A stretch of DNA of 64,000 nt from Leishmania mexicana MHOM/GT/2001/U1103 (lineage: Eukaryota; Euglenozoa; Kinetoplastea; Trypanosomatida; Trypanosomatidae). Below are positions 40,200 through 52,400 of the stretch, piece by piece (positions within the stretch are counted from its first letter, which is position 1; every line of letters begins with the position of its first letter). The DNA is taken from positions 434,001 to 498,000 of the forward strand of contig NC_018320.1 of the NCBI RefSeq assembly GCF_000234665.1, in the 5' to 3' direction. A program made the translations under genes and the position numbers. The notes under the pieces are model-generated. The model was given only the letters and a program-made list of their open reading frames with translations, had not been told where the DNA came from and ran no database searches.

Positions 40200-43100
40200 T
40201 CACTTTCTCCCGCTTGCGCCTCGATTCTTATCCCCGTTGCTGCTGCTGCCGCTGCGTCCTCCACGATTGCCGCTGACTACGCCGACCGGACTGGCGGGAC
40301 GAGAGCCCTTTCCACGGCTGGCTCCACTGCCGCCGCCCTTCAAGCTGCCCAGCAAGCCCTTGACACGCGTCGACGCGGATGCCGCCGTCGCCACGGTGCT
40401 GCTGCTGCTGCTGGACGATGAGGCAGGGGCTCGGCTCTTCTCGCTGCGCGCGCCGGCGGCAGCGCGGTGGCCCACGACGCTGGCAAGGTTGAACTCGCCG
40501 CTGCCTCGGCGGCTGCCAGAGCTGGACTGCCCGACGCGCCCACTCCCTTGCTGGGAAGGTCGGCGACCTTGCGCGCTGACCGACTCGCGACTGCCACTAC
40601 TCAGCACGGCCTCTTCCGTGCTACGTCCCTCCAGCACGTTGCGCCAGTAGCGCTCCGCGTTGCGGCGGAAGTCCTGCTCGATGGCCGTCGACGCCTCGCT
40701 ATCCAGGGCTCGAGCAAGTCCAAGGTTGGCGATCTGCGCCTCGACCTGGGCGGACGGCATTGTGGCGCTGTACTCCTTTAGCAGACTCTGGTAGAGGCTC
40801 AGCATCGGCGCGACACGGTAGAAGAAGCGGTTGAAGCTATCGACCAACAGTGGATGAGAGTGAGCGCCGCCGGCGATTCCGCCCAAGAGGTAGCTCAGCT
40901 TCGGGTTACTGGCGATGCTCTTGAAAAGGGCGGAGCTGCGCAGCGCGTTGGCCAGCCCTTGGTCGTTCTCCGCGGTCACGTAGACGACCTCCTTGTCGCG
41001 ATGCGTCATGTAGGTGAGCGACTTACAGTTAGCCGCGATGAAGCCAGAAGCGGGGACGCGGGCCGGGCCGGCCAGGATGCCGTACCGACGGAAGCGCTCC
41101 GCTGTCTCGATGGACTCGATGAGGGTGTTCTCGTACTGGAATGGCCCCATCTCCGGCGGCAGCAAGCGCACCTGCGTATACTGGCCCGTCCCCTCAGTGC
41201 CATCCGCGCGGCGCGCGTTGTCCACCTCAAAGTACTCCACACTACTTGTCAGCTGCTCCGGATGCATCGAGATGTTGCCCAGAAACTTCACAAAGGCCTC
41301 GATGGCGACCGTAATGTTGGGCACAAATTTGCCCAGCATGTAGTCGGCGTACATGTGCTGCGCTTTCTGGTGGTCGTTCGAGCACACGGGCAGGAAGGCG
41401 TTCAGGAACTCCTGCCGCAGCGTGGGGTTCGCCTTGTTCTGTTGAAGTGCGTAGAGGACATCGGCAGCGACGCCGTCCTGGCACCACGCCAGCTCCTCCA
41501 GCACCTTACCCACCATCTTGTCACCGTCGCCGCTGCCGCCGGGACTGGAGCCGTGCCGCGTTCGCTCAAGCATCTGCTGCACCGCGCTGACACTGACACC
41601 GCGGGAAGCACCGGCGTTGGCGCTGCCGCCGCTGCCGCTACTGCTGCTGGCGGTGGTGGTCGCGGTGGAGATATTCGACTGCGGGCCATTCCAGCTGAAG
41701 ATGAGCGACACCGGCACAGCGAAGTCGCCACCGCCTAGCAGCTCCTTCTCGGGGCACTGGGCCAGGCCGCGTACCACCATGGAGATGTTGTCCGGTGTGA
41801 TGCGCATCTTCGACAGCAGCTTCGCCAGCTCCCCGACGAGCACCAGTGTAAGCATTTTCGCGCTCTCCCGCTCCAGGCCGCGGCTACTCTTCACAGTGCG
41901 CTCCATAATGATCGAGCTTGGGATGCCGCGGCCGACGATGCGGGCCAGGCCAATCTGAAAGCGCTGCAGCACATCCTGTTGGATGTACTCCGCGTAGCTG
42001 CTGTCGGCGCCGCTGCCCGCCGGTGAAGCGGAGAGGGCGCCGTCACTGCCGCTGCTCATACTAGCGCGCTTCACGAGACCGACGATGTACGGCTCGTCGC
42101 TGTCACCGCGATGGAACTGACTCGCGTGTTCCAGGGCGAAGGCGTTGCGGTCGACGTCCACCCAGATACACCCGGTACTGCTGCTCCCAATGCTGTCGGC
42201 GGCAGACGCATCCGCGCACGGCACCGCGAGACGCGGCACGTGAGCCGGCAGTCCACTATTGAAGGCATCAAGCTCCTCTTTCAAGTACCGCTGCAGTACC
42301 TTGCGCAGCAGCAGCGACGGTGCTCGCCCCTTCGTGCGCCACTCCTCCACGGAGAGTAACAGTTGGCGTACATTCGCGTCGGACTCACCGCACTGCTGCA
42401 ATGCCCAGGCTTGGATGTCCTGGTTGCCCAGCTTCTCGTGGAAGAGCCGCACAAGTGCGTTACCGAGGCCGAGCACCTTCACGCGTTGCTGCTCCGCCTC
42501 GAGCGTGTTAAAGTGCGCCGTGCCATGCTGTGGGGAGTGCCCGTGCGGGCCCAGTCCGAACCCCTTCGCGTAGTCTGCTGCTATCTCGCTGATGCGCTCA
42601 CCCATGCCGTAGGTTGTGCCGAAGGGCGGTCGCTTGCCACCAAACGGCAGACGAGCGCCTTCAACGATGCGGCGCTCACTACTGTCGAGGAAGGCCATCT
42701 GCTCGCGGTTGTGCTCCTCCCAGCCGAACTCCAGTGGGGTCCACCACGATTCGTTGAGGCGCAGCGACTGCGTCTCCGTCGGCGACTTGACGAAGTTGCC
42801 GGGCCGGCGGCCGCTGATGTCGCGCAGCGCCTGCTCGATCGCGCCCACCTCGGCGTCGGTGATCTCCTCCTCCTCGCCCCAGCCCTTCTCCAGCTCATTC
42901 CGGTCCACTGTCGGCAGTCCACACACACGCTGGTGCTCCCACTTGCCCATGAACTTCACCGACCGCTCGTGCCGCTCCGGGATGACGGCGAACGCCTGCG
43001 GGTTGCAGAAGTACTGCCGTGCCAGCAGCCGGTCCTTGTACTCCTTCGTCTGGAAGTCGTCTTGCGTCGTGTGCTGCGCGTAGCCGTACTTCTTCACCTT

Positions 43101-45644
43101 CGGCGTGTACTTGCCCTGGATGAGAGACGCCCACTGCTCCCGCTTGAACGGCGCCTGTTCAACCTCCTTGAGGCGCTCATCGACGAAGTCGTTGCGGAAC
43201 GGCGTGCGCCACGACGGTGGTTCCTGCAGCAGCGCCTGTGCCCCGTCTGCGTCCGTCAGGGTCTGCAGCTTGTACATCTGCTTCACCGTCTCCGGGTTGC
43301 CAAGTGGGACAGCGACGCTGCGGTCGAGCTCAGAGCTCCCGCCGCGCTGCAGGTGCCACTGCACGTACAGCTCGCCTCCACGTACGCCGACGACCTGGCC
43401 AAGATGTTCCTCCGGCAGCGTACGCTGGGCATCCAGCACCGTCACGACAGCGCACCTCCGCGTCGTCTCCACCTTGGCGTAGCTGGACAGCAGTTGCAGG
43501 CAGTCCGTGCCGAGGTTCAGCAGCCCCTTGCTCGTCTGCGATGCAGCATCGCAGTGCATGGCGTACAGGCACCACTCTGCCTCGGCACCACTCTTGTCGA
43601 CGCCGACCACCACCACGTTGAACGCCGCGGCACCCTCCGGCTTCCTTGGAGTCAGGCGCAGCACCTCGCCAGACTTGAATCCGCCAAAGAGGCCGCACGC
43701 CTCCGGGGTGGTGTCAAGCAGCACGGAGGCGTTGCGCACCGGGTCTGTGTACGGCACCGCCGCGGGATTGACGTACGTCCGGCTCCGCACGAGCACACGC
43801 TGCCCGGCGTGGGTGACGCCGTACGGCTTCAACGCCTCCGCGGTGGTCTCGAATACGCGATACCATACTGTGTCAGGGAATACGCACCACGATGAGCTGC
43901 CCGTCGCTGCAGGAGAGCGCTGCCCGTACTTCTTCGCCATGGCTGCCTCCTCTGCCTGGCGCTCGGCCTCCAGCTGGGCGCGCCGCGCGCCCCGACTGGC
44001 AATGCGCTCCTTCAGGTACAGCATCTCGCGCCACTCCTCACTCGTGTACGCTTCCTTGGGAAGGCCGGTGGCGAGGAAGGACTGCTCAATGCCCTCCTTC
44101 ACGGTCCGCCAGTTTACCACGTGCTTCGTCTGCGGGTCGACCTTGTACGGCACAATCGCGGTGGTGTCGAGCTTCCACGAGGCAGGCGGCACCCGCACCA
44201 CGCCCTCTTCCCGTTGCTGTCGGCGATACTTGTTCATCTCCATGTCGAGCCGCATCTGCAGGGGCGAGTGGGGCACGCTCTGCGCGTCACCCGTATACTT
44301 GGCGGCCCTGCTCTCGAGCTGGAAGGCGTTCGTGAGGAGGTGCTCGTGTGGTGTGCTGTCTAGCAGGTCATCGGCGGCCTTCTGCATCGCCGGCGTGATC
44401 TGCACTTGCCTTAGCAGAAACTCCTTTGAGCCACGAAGCGCGTGCAGGAAGTCGACCATCTTGGCACGGTGCTTCGTCTTGATGTAGACGGAGAGGAGAG
44501 CCTCCACCTGGCGCTGTGTGTGCGCCGTCGTGCTAAAGAACGGGTCCTCGGTGGCGCGGTACCACAGCGCCTCCGCACGGCGCATCACGACGTCGTACCA
44601 CTCCTTGCCCCAGTGCTGATGCGGCGCCCATCGACCGCGGTGCTTGCGAAACGGCGTGTTTGGGTCACCCTCACCGCAGTAGCGCGTCGTTGCATACGGC
44701 AAGCTGCACCGAGGGCAGTAGTCCTCGTTCACGTAGTTCGCCTCCATCTCCAGGAAGATGGCGAAGAGGTCCTCCAGGTGCGTTGGCCGCGCCTTGGCGA
44801 ACTGGTCGCACAGGTAGCGGTCCTGGAAGTCGAAGCTGCTCAGAGCATCGTGAAAGGCAACAAAAAATTCGTGCACGTGCTGCGCGTGCCGCGAGCGAAA
44901 CGCGCCAATGTCGCCAACCGCGTCGTAGTGCTGCTGGATGAGAAATGACAGCCGGTCGAACCACGCCTTGCAGTGCTCCACGGACTTAGCGTCGCGCACC
45001 TCCATCAACTCTGGCCCCAGCACCGCCGCCGTCAGCTTCGACGACGGGTTTGTGAGCTGGTTTCCGTGCGCGGTGCTGCGGTAGAGCGTTTGGTTCCACA
45101 CCGGCTCGTAGTGCAGGTTCGTGATGGCAGGCCGCGGCACGCCCTTGTAGCGCTGGTCTGTGTTGAGCTCGTAGGCCGAGTCGCCCTGGCGGCCACCAGC
45201 TTGATCTGCCTCGAAGCCGTGGGGACGACCGAGCAACAGGTGTTCCTCTCGCTGGCCAAAGACGTAGTGCCGGAAGAACCGGTTGGTGCTCGCGTCGGTG
45301 TCTGTCTCCCACAGGCTCATGTGCTTCGTATATATCGGCGTAATATGCGGCAGCCCGCGGCGGGATTTACCAATGTTGTGCTCATTGTTGAAGAGGCCGT
45401 AGCGCTTGTCGTGGATGTACGCCGGCTGACGCGCCTCGTTGTGCTGCCGTTTTGTCGCGTACTTGAAGGAGTAGCGACGCGGCTCGTGCAGAGAGGCGGA
45501 GGCGGCAGCAGCGCCAGCGCCGCTTCCCAGCCCGCTGCTGCCGCGGAGGACCCCACTGCCGGCACCGATCGCGGCGGCGGCCGAGCACCGCGCCGCTGGA
45601 GAGCGCGCCGCCGTGTAGGAGCTTCGCGCACGCGCGCGCAGCAT
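40200..45644 (-). CDS. Very large probable mitochondrial protein, 1814 aa
   Basis: The product is not assignable to a known family by eye. Residues 1-40 (MLRARARSSYTAARSPAARC) are Arg/Ala/Ser-rich without acidic residues, typical of a mitochondrial presequence. The body to about 1670 is well ordered: helical and aromatic segments such as HMSLWETDTDASTNRFFRHY, a Cys cluster near 300 (YCPRCSLPYATTRYC), a beta-rich part with VVVVGVDKSGAEAEW, and long helical stretches near the end. The last 130 residues are Ser/Gly/Arg-rich and basic, likely disordered and able to bind RNA. The frame is continuous and follows ATG 45644. Trypanosomatid mitochondrial ribosomes contain several giant lineage-specific proteins; that role is a guess here. 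Confidence 0.82.
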   Translation of the reverse strand: MLRARARSSYTAARSPAARCSAAAAIGAGSGVLRGSSGLGSGAGAAAASASLHEPRRYSFKYATKRQHNEARQPAYIHDKRYGLFNNEHNIGKSRRGLPHITPIYTKHMSLWETDTDASTNRFFRHYVFGQREEHLLLGRPHGFEADQAGGRQGDSAYELNTDQRYKGVPRPAITNLHYEPVWNQTLYRSTAHGNQLTNPSSKLTAAVLGPELMEVRDAKSVEHCKAWFDRLSFLIQQHYDAVGDIGAFRSRHAQHVHEFFVAFHDALSSFDFQDRYLCDQFAKARPTHLEDLFAIFLEMEANYVNEDYCPRCSLPYATTRYCGEGDPNTPFRKHRGRWAPHQHWGKEWYDVVMRRAEALWYRATEDPFFSTTAHTQRQVEALLSVYIKTKHRAKMVDFLHALRGSKEFLLRQVQITPAMQKAADDLLDSTPHEHLLTNAFQLESRAAKYTGDAQSVPHSPLQMRLDMEMNKYRRQQREEGVVRVPPASWKLDTTAIVPYKVDPQTKHVVNWRTVKEGIEQSFLATGLPKEAYTSEEWREMLYLKERIASRGARRAQLEAERQAEEAAMAKKYGQRSPAATGSSSWCVFPDTVWYRVFETTAEALKPYGVTHAGQRVLVRSRTYVNPAAVPYTDPVRNASVLLDTTPEACGLFGGFKSGEVLRLTPRKPEGAAAFNVVVVGVDKSGAEAEWCLYAMHCDAASQTSKGLLNLGTDCLQLLSSYAKVETTRRCAVVTVLDAQRTLPEEHLGQVVGVRGGELYVQWHLQRGGSSELDRSVAVPLGNPETVKQMYKLQTLTDADGAQALLQEPPSWRTPFRNDFVDERLKEVEQAPFKREQWASLIQGKYTPKVKKYGYAQHTTQDDFQTKEYKDRLLARQYFCNPQAFAVIPERHERSVKFMGKWEHQRVCGLPTVDRNELEKGWGEEEEITDAEVGAIEQALRDISGRRPGNFVKSPTETQSLRLNESWWTPLEFGWEEHNREQMAFLDSSERRIVEGARLPFGGKRPPFGTTYGMGERISEIAADYAKGFGLGPHGHSPQHGTAHFNTLEAEQQRVKVLGLGNALVRLFHEKLGNQDIQAWALQQCGESDANVRQLLLSVEEWRTKGRAPSLLLRKVLQRYLKEELDAFNSGLPAHVPRLAVPCADASAADSIGSSSTGCIWVDVDRNAFALEHASQFHRGDSDEPYIVGLVKRASMSSGSDGALSASPAGSGADSSYAEYIQQDVLQRFQIGLARIVGRGIPSSIIMERTVKSSRGLERESAKMLTLVLVGELAKLLSKMRITPDNISMVVRGLAQCPEKELLGGGDFAVPVSLIFSWNGPQSNISTATTTASSSSGSGGSANAGASRGVSVSAVQQMLERTRHGSSPGGSGDGDKMVGKVLEELAWCQDGVAADVLYALQQNKANPTLRQEFLNAFLPVCSNDHQKAQHMYADYMLGKFVPNITVAIEAFVKFLGNISMHPEQLTSSVEYFEVDNARRADGTEGTGQYTQVRLLPPEMGPFQYENTLIESIETAERFRRYGILAGPARVPASGFIAANCKSLTYMTHRDKEVVYVTAENDQGLANALRSSALFKSIASNPKLSYLLGGIAGGAHSHPLLVDSFNRFFYRVAPMLSLYQSLLKEYSATMPSAQVEAQIANLGLARALDSEASTAIEQDFRRNAERYWRNVLEGRSTEEAVLSSGSRESVSAQGRRPSQQGSGRVGQSSSGSRRGSGEFNLASVVGHRAAAGARSEKSRAPASSSSSSSSTVATAASASTRVKGLLGSLKGGGSGASRGKGSRPASPVGVVSGNRGGRSGSSSNGDKNRGASGRK

Positions 45645-46430
45645 GGTTGCTGCTGCAGAGAAACGGGGCGTCGCTGGGGGAGGTGGGAGGGGGCGAAGCG
45701 CAGCACCGCGTGCGGAAGAAGAGGGCGGTTGCGCGGAGCTGTGCGACGGGGACTTAGGCGTTGTCCACACGCGACCACCGAAGAGAAGACACACGCACAA
45801 GAAGACGTCGTCTGTGACCTGCACCCGGTGCACGCGCAGGATGCTCTGCGAGGATGATGGGAGGAGAGAGGGGGGGGGAGGGGGGGAGGAGGATACGATT
45901 GAACGAGACGGCAACCAGCACCGGGGCGCGGATTCGATGGGGACGTTGCAGGTATCTGTGCTTGCATGGATCGTCGGGTGCGTGTGGCCAGTATAGGGCG
46001 ATCGTGCCCACGCAAAGCATAAGGGGACAGAGCCTCCTCTTGCCTCGCCTCAAGGAGAAAAAAGGGTGGCGGGGGGTGGGTGGGTGGGTGAGGCAGCGGC
46101 AAAGGCGCTTTCCCACGCAGACACGTTGACACACAGCGCAGCACAGCAGGAGGTGCAACGACTCCTCCTCAAAAGTCTTCCGCGGGGGGGGGGTGGTGGT
46201 GGGGAGGGGAGCACCCATGAAAAGCAAAAAAAACGAAGCAAAGTCCAAAAATAGGGAGCAGCGGACCTGCCGCGGCGATGGACACGACCACATGTCATGC
46301 CTACAAACTGCATGCTCTCCCTTGCAGCGGTTAGCCACCTCGCACTCAGCTGCACACACACACACGGACGCGCAATGATGACGGTCCCCTCATCTCGCCC
46401 CTTGCCCCGTCTCGCGTGTGTCTGCCGGCT
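45645..46430 (-). other. Spacer between the MGC protein gene and the 40200 gene
   Basis: Strongly purine-rich plus strand at 45855-45895 and 46063-46100 gives minus-strand pyrimidine tracts about 210-250 bases before ATG 45644. It also contains GGGGGGGG near 46183 and A-rich patches near 46228-46255. No gene is supported. Confidence 0.55.
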
Positions 46431-49400
46431 TTACTTGATGGAGATGTGAACACGCTTCGCCAGTGCGTTCGCCGCGGGGTCGTCACTGTGTTGCGCGCGC
46501 CACTGCTCGTAGTGTTCGGTCAAGAACCCGAAGATTCTCTTCACGGCATGTCGATGTGGTGCTTTCCTACCTACCGCCTCCTCTCCACCGCAGTACGGCT
46601 GCTCCAGGTGCTGCTGCGCCCGCTCCGCCACCTGTGGTGGTGGGATCGCAGCATGGGCATTGCGTCCATCCACTGCAGCGTTGATGATGCCACTCGCAGC
46701 ACTTGACGACGCGGCCGGCGGGGGCGGGACCGTGGCAGAAAGGCGCTTGTAGCGGGAAGTCTCCGAGAACGTGTGGTGAGGGTTGCCACTGGTGTAGAGG
46801 AGGAAGCTGCTTCTGCGAGCGGGGGTGCGTGGCCGGCGCGCTTCCTCCATCATCTCTTTGTAGTAGTAGTTTGTGGCGACACAAATTTCGAATTTCGGCA
46901 CAAGCTCCCCGCTCGCTGGCGGGGCAGCAGGGCTCCCGGCCGCGCCGTTCGACTCGCCACCGCTTCCGTATGCCATGGTCGCCGCGTCGGGGCCACCCTT
47001 GTTGCGCCGCCAAGCCGTCAGAACGGACCGGCGCTTCGTCGAGGCCTGTGGCGCGGTAAAGGCGTTGCCGTGGTGCTCCGTGTGAAGCTCCTCGAGCGTG
47101 CGGAGGTAGTGCAAGACGGCGTCGTAGAGGGCGTAGGCCTCGGTGTTGCGGAAGGGCTGCCCTCTCACACGGGCGCAGCCACTGTCTAGGCCCGTTGTGT
47201 TCGTCACTACATAATCGGCATCCTCGGCACACCGAGTCGAGACTGACTCCGTCGAGCTCGCCGAATCCGCTCCGTTGCGGCTCCGCAGCCTCCCTCGTAG
47301 TAGTTGCTTCGCCCTAGCAGCGGCGGAGGTGATGCCCGACTTGCGCTCACTCGAGTCCGGTATCACACCCCAGATCCAGATGCGCCGCAGGAGAACGTTG
47401 TACCCGTCGCGCGCCAGCACGTCCTGCACCGTGGCCCCGGCGTCCTTTGGACGCCTACCTGCTGCCGCCACCCCGCTGCGGTACTTAGCACGGAGGAAAT
47501 CCGTGTAGTAGTACAGCACGCCGGCCAGCACACCGAGTGAACCGCCGGAGAAGGCGAAGGACAGACCAGCCTCATCCATGCCAACCCGCTTCACTTCACG
47601 TAGCACTTCCTTGGTGAGGCGAATCGGCTGCGGTGCGATGACAATGTCGTGTAGCGGGCGCGGTACTGGCAACGGTGGAAGAGGGTTGATCGTGTACTTC
47701 GTCGTTTCCGCGCCGTACAGCTCACGGCGTTTGTCGGCGTCGCACACGTCGGCCTGGGTGACGGCGTTGTTGTACGTTCTCATAAAGCCCAAGGTATCGC
47801 TGTCGTCGTCATCGTCGCCGGCGCAGCAGAACAGGTTGTTGCGCGATATGGTCAGCAGCGACATCAGCATCGGCACCCAGTCCGTGTGTATCTCCTTCAC
47901 GGGCACCTCCTCGGGGTACTGCCGCATCATCTTCAAAGTGAGAAGCGAGAGGTCGACTTGATCGGGCCGCGTGTGCGGCAGGAAGATGGCGCCAAGCTGA
48001 GAACTTTCTTCCAGCCTCTGCATCAGCTCGCTGTGGGCCGTGGAGACGAGGTAGTGCATCTCGTCCAGCTCCGATTTGAGCGCCCGCAGCTCACGGTCCG
48101 CCAGCAGCCACTCTCGCTCTCCATACGACGCCTCCTCTCCCTCTGCACCAGCGCAGGCAGTTCCACCGGCTTTCCGGCGCGCCGCCGCGTCGCTGTCGCC
48201 GTCATCACTGGCGTCGAAATCGCCGCTACTGTGGTAACATCCAGTTGCTGCTGCCGCTGCCGCCATTGCCTCCCATCGCTCAGGCAGGGAAGCCTGACCA
48301 GGATAGTGTGTGTGGCTCAGCGTGCTGCGGAGACCGGCGGACGCGTTGTCGTCCGAGTCCCTGACGCACCGCGGCTTCTTAGCCTCGACATTGTCGTCTG
48401 GGCGAGTGCCGTCGCCTGTCGCTCCGCCCGTAGAAGCAGCGACACTGAAGCAGTTGCTCCTCGATGACGGCGTCCCCTGCTGCTTCAAGTCGTCCTGCAG
48501 CAGCGGGAGGGCAGTCAGCGTGTCGATGACGGCCGGAGAAGCGGAGCTGTCGTTCATACCACCGTCGCCAGTAGGGTCGTCGAGAGTGTCGCCGGGCACC
48601 ACCGACGCTGCTACTGCCGCCGCCAGCGCCATTCCATTAGCCGCAGTAAAGTTGTTGCCGACCCCGCTGTCGCTCCGCAACGAATCGTCGCACAGGGGGC
48701 ACCCGCTGGCCTTTGAGGAAGGCCCCGCAGAGCTGTGCTTCGGTGGCACCGTGCCGGCGGTGCGCAGCGACAACACAGCGGGGAGCGGGGCACTAGGGGG
48801 CAGCGATGCAGAAGTGGGATCGACATGTGTAGTGGAGCTCTGCACGGCAGCGCTGCCAGTGGGGGTTTCGTGCTGCTTCCTCCACTGCGGTCGTGCGGCC
48901 GAGGTGGTAGGGTTAGGGCTAGGGTCGGCACTGAGTGGATGCCTCGTGTGCGGTGTCGTCGGAGTTAGAGGCGTAGACAGTCGCGGGCTGCACAGCACCT
49001 GCCCTGCGATCTCTACTCCTGCCTCGACTGACGCTGCCCTCCTGGCATCGCTGCTTGACAAAGATGACAGGAACTGCGGCTCCGGGTTGGTATGGCTACT
49101 GCTGCTCCTGGGACCGTCACGGGTGCCTCTGCGAGTGACCGAAGCGGAAGAGGGTGGTGGGGGGAGGGGCCCGGCGTTGGCTGCGCCATCGTTCGTCACT
49201 GTGTGTGGCGCGGCCAACTGCGGTGAGCGCAAAACCTCCGGCAGCTGACGTGTGTGGCACGCCGTTATCATCGACTCGACCTCGGGCGACATCACGGTCC
49301 GAACAACGGGGTCAAGCGGACCTCGGTAGTAGGTGTTATACGGCACGCCGCGTGGGACGGCGGAGGCAGTCGCCGGGACGTTCATGAGCACCGAGGCGGC

Positions 49401-52400
49401 AGAGAAGCTGCCTGTGCTCGCCGCCCTGCCCATCGCCTCGGCATGCTGCTGCGAAACAAAGGACGCCCCCTCCAGCCCGGTGCCGCCACCAGCGTGGAAG
49501 CTCAGGTTTATCGGGGCGATCAGGTGACCGGAGGTGATGCTGGATGCGAGGGCGGCGCTCGCTAGTTGTGTGCTAAGCAGCTGTAGCGAGGAGGCGATGC
49601 CCTCGTACCGCTGCAGATACAGGCAGAGAGGGCGCGCCTTGATTGGCATGGAGAGGAGGTTGACCACCCAGCGCTTGATGCCTTGGACCAGCTCCGACAC
49701 CGGGCACCCGTCTATGAGCGCCACAACGTCCAAGTACTTCATCCCACCAATCTGCCGGTAAGTGCCGCGCAGGAGAAAGTCGTCGTCGCAGTTCGGCTCT
49801 GCCCAGAGACAGGGATTCGCCGCCGTTGGGCCACGACGACCGCCGCCGTCACGTTGCTGCTGGTCGCCTAAGCCGAAGTGGGTGGAGTGATGCCTCTTCC
49901 GTTCCGCATAGTGGTCGCCATGATGGTGGTGCCGTCGCCGGTGCCGATGATTTGTACGACCGCCGGGGAGAGCGAGCCTCGACCACAGACTATGCCGGTG
50001 CCTGCGGCCGTCGCCGCCACTCCTTGCTGTAGCTGACCCTCCGATGCTGCCGCTGCTAGACCGCGAGGCACGGCCTCTGCGGGAGCTGTGGCTGTGGCTG
50101 TCGCTCTTGTCATCCAACGAGTCGTAGTTCACCATGCCGTTCATGTCCGTAGTGTAGTAGTCGTAGCCGATGCCATCGACATCATCATATGCGTCGCCGG
50201 TCGTCGCACTCGCACAGCCCGCAAAAGAGTCGGTGTGCCTGCTTTTTCGGCCCTTTGAGTGAGCCGAAACACTCGTCGCAGGCGCGCCGAACCAGCTCGC
50301 AGGCGCTTGGAACACCCTGTTCAGTTCGCTCGCGACGAGGGCGCGCTGCTGCCGGTGCCGGCGGTCGGCCATGCGGGTCGAGGCGAGGATGACGTGCAGA
50401 CCTTGACGCCGCAGCTTGTGCCAGATGCAGCTCTTGATGCAGTGCAGCTTCTCAGCGCGTGCGTGATGCGCCAGAGTGTGTGAGAGATGCCGCCTTGATG
50501 GCGTTGACGTCCCCGCCGCCGCTGACGCAGAGAGACCCGGGGTGCTCGTGCCATCTGGCTTGGCTCCTGCCTCACCGTACTTTTCCCGTGACGCGCGGCC
50601 CACTCGCAGCAGCTCGTCGACCCACTCGTCGTCGTCCTCGGTGATCTTCTCCCGGTACTCCAGCACCATCACACCACCGTAGCGGGCAGCAGTGATGCAC
50701 CCCACACCGTACGCCTGCCTCGACTGCGCGTCGGCGAGGTTGAGAGAGACCGCCTTGCGCCGGCTGAGGGCGGTGTGGAAGGCGGTGGGCACAAGGGAGC
50801 ACTCGTACATGGGAACGGCAATGACCACGTACGCGTACGGCAGCCACGACGCCACTAACGCGTCTGCCTCCATCGCCTCCTGCGCGTACTTTCCCGTGCA
50901 CCGTAATGGGGTTAGCGGAGATAGACTCCGCATCGGAGTCGGCTGCGGTGGGGGCACGTTTATGACGTGCTTGAGCGATTCGCCGGTTGTCCTGGACGGG
51001 GTGTGCGCAGACGAGGCAACCGCGCTCCTCACGTTGAAGGACAGGTTCGACGGCCGAGCCATCGCCAGGGATGGCTGCGACTGCGAGGGCGGTAGTGCGG
51101 TGGCGGTTTGCATGGCGGGCGCCGCGCGCTCCTCCGACTGCGTCGCCGATAGCGGAGGAGTGCGTTGCGCCGGTTGCTGATCCTCCTCCTCTCCACTGGC
51201 GGGTGAGCTCGCCGCCTCAGCCGCTGGGGCAGTGCCGACCATTGGAGCAGTTGTTTGTGCCACACCCTCCGTGTCAGCAATGACAGCGTCGCCGGGGCCT
51301 TCCTTGGGGCTAAACTGGCGCGAGACATCCGCTGGTGGTGGTGCGGGGGTGTCTTCCTGGACTAGGCCAAGCGAGGATGGCGGTGCTGACATTGATCGCG
51401 CCGCCACAGAAGTTCGGAGGAGCAGGGCCTCACTGTCATCAGACGCCTCCTCGACGTTTCCGCAGTTGGCGCTCTTGTACTGCCACCCACCTGGCGACTG
51501 TCCTGGACTGAGGCTGTCCTTGCAGAACGCCGAGGGAGTCGGACATGTAGAGGAGGCCAACGGTGACGATATTATGGCAGCCTCAGCAGTTGCTGCGCGC
51601 CGCTGCCGCCGCTTCTCGTACCGCGCTAGCGACCGGCGCAGGCGCTCCTGTTCGTCCTGCAAGCTCACGTAGAGCCATCCTCCAAAGCACAACTCTGCAT
51701 TCGGCGGTAGGGCCTGCAGTTCCATCGCCGTAATGCTCCCAATGATCACGGGCGGCCGCGTAGCTTCCACGCCGTCCACGTCGCGGTCTTCGATGGGGTA
51801 GTTGTTGGACGCGCTCAGAGGATCATCGGTCTCCCAGTCGGCTCCTGAGGAGGTGGTGTGCCAGACTAGGGTGGAGCCAAGTTGCAAGGCGGGCATGTCA
51901 CCTGCATGCCCACAATCGCCCTCGCCTAGGGGTGAGCGCTTCACCGCTCGGCCGCTCGTCTCAAGAAAGCTACGCGAACGCTTCAGTGATGAGAGATCCC
52001 TGCCAGGAGCTGCGACACCGCCCAGCGTGCCCAGCGGCGTGTTCGGCGTACTCGCTGGGTGCTGCTCCTGCCAGGTGCCTGCAACTGCCGACACAGGTGC
52101 GTTGTTCAGCCGCTTCGCGCGCGCATCGGGCACGAAGGAGATGCGGTGGTACAGCCGGTGTGCCGGGGCACAGCGAAAGACGACACCGCTGTAGACGGAG
52201 AGCCCGTGACGCTGAAGGTACGGGTGGTGGCTGTGTGAGGTCTTCTCCTGCTCGATCGCGTCTTTCATCACTGTTCGTAATGTTCCAGAGTCGGTACTCT
52301 TCGTCTTTCCTCCGGCAGCGACGCGCGCGTTGGTCGAGGAAAGCTCGGCGATGGGGCTGGCGGGGTAGGGGGCACCGTTGCTGCCGGATTGCCCTTCGCA

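Noticed and set aside
39430..40650. Plus-strand open frame of 406 codons before and over the 40200 gene
   Set aside because: It is Pro/Leu/Arg-rich without domains and overlaps the end of a supported minus-strand gene.
42363..43895. Plus-strand open frame of 510 codons
   Set aside because: It overlaps the 40200-45644 gene in antisense and shows composition typical of a shadow frame; no domain is seen.
45645..45914. N-terminal extension of the 40200 gene to 45914
   Set aside because: The extension is low-complexity Pro/Ser sequence and would bury the mitochondrial-type presequence beginning at 45644.
47510..47570. Assignment of the MGC protein as a patatin lipase
   Set aside because: Only a short glycine-rich segment is similar; the downstream catalytic Ser and Asp motifs of the family were not found.
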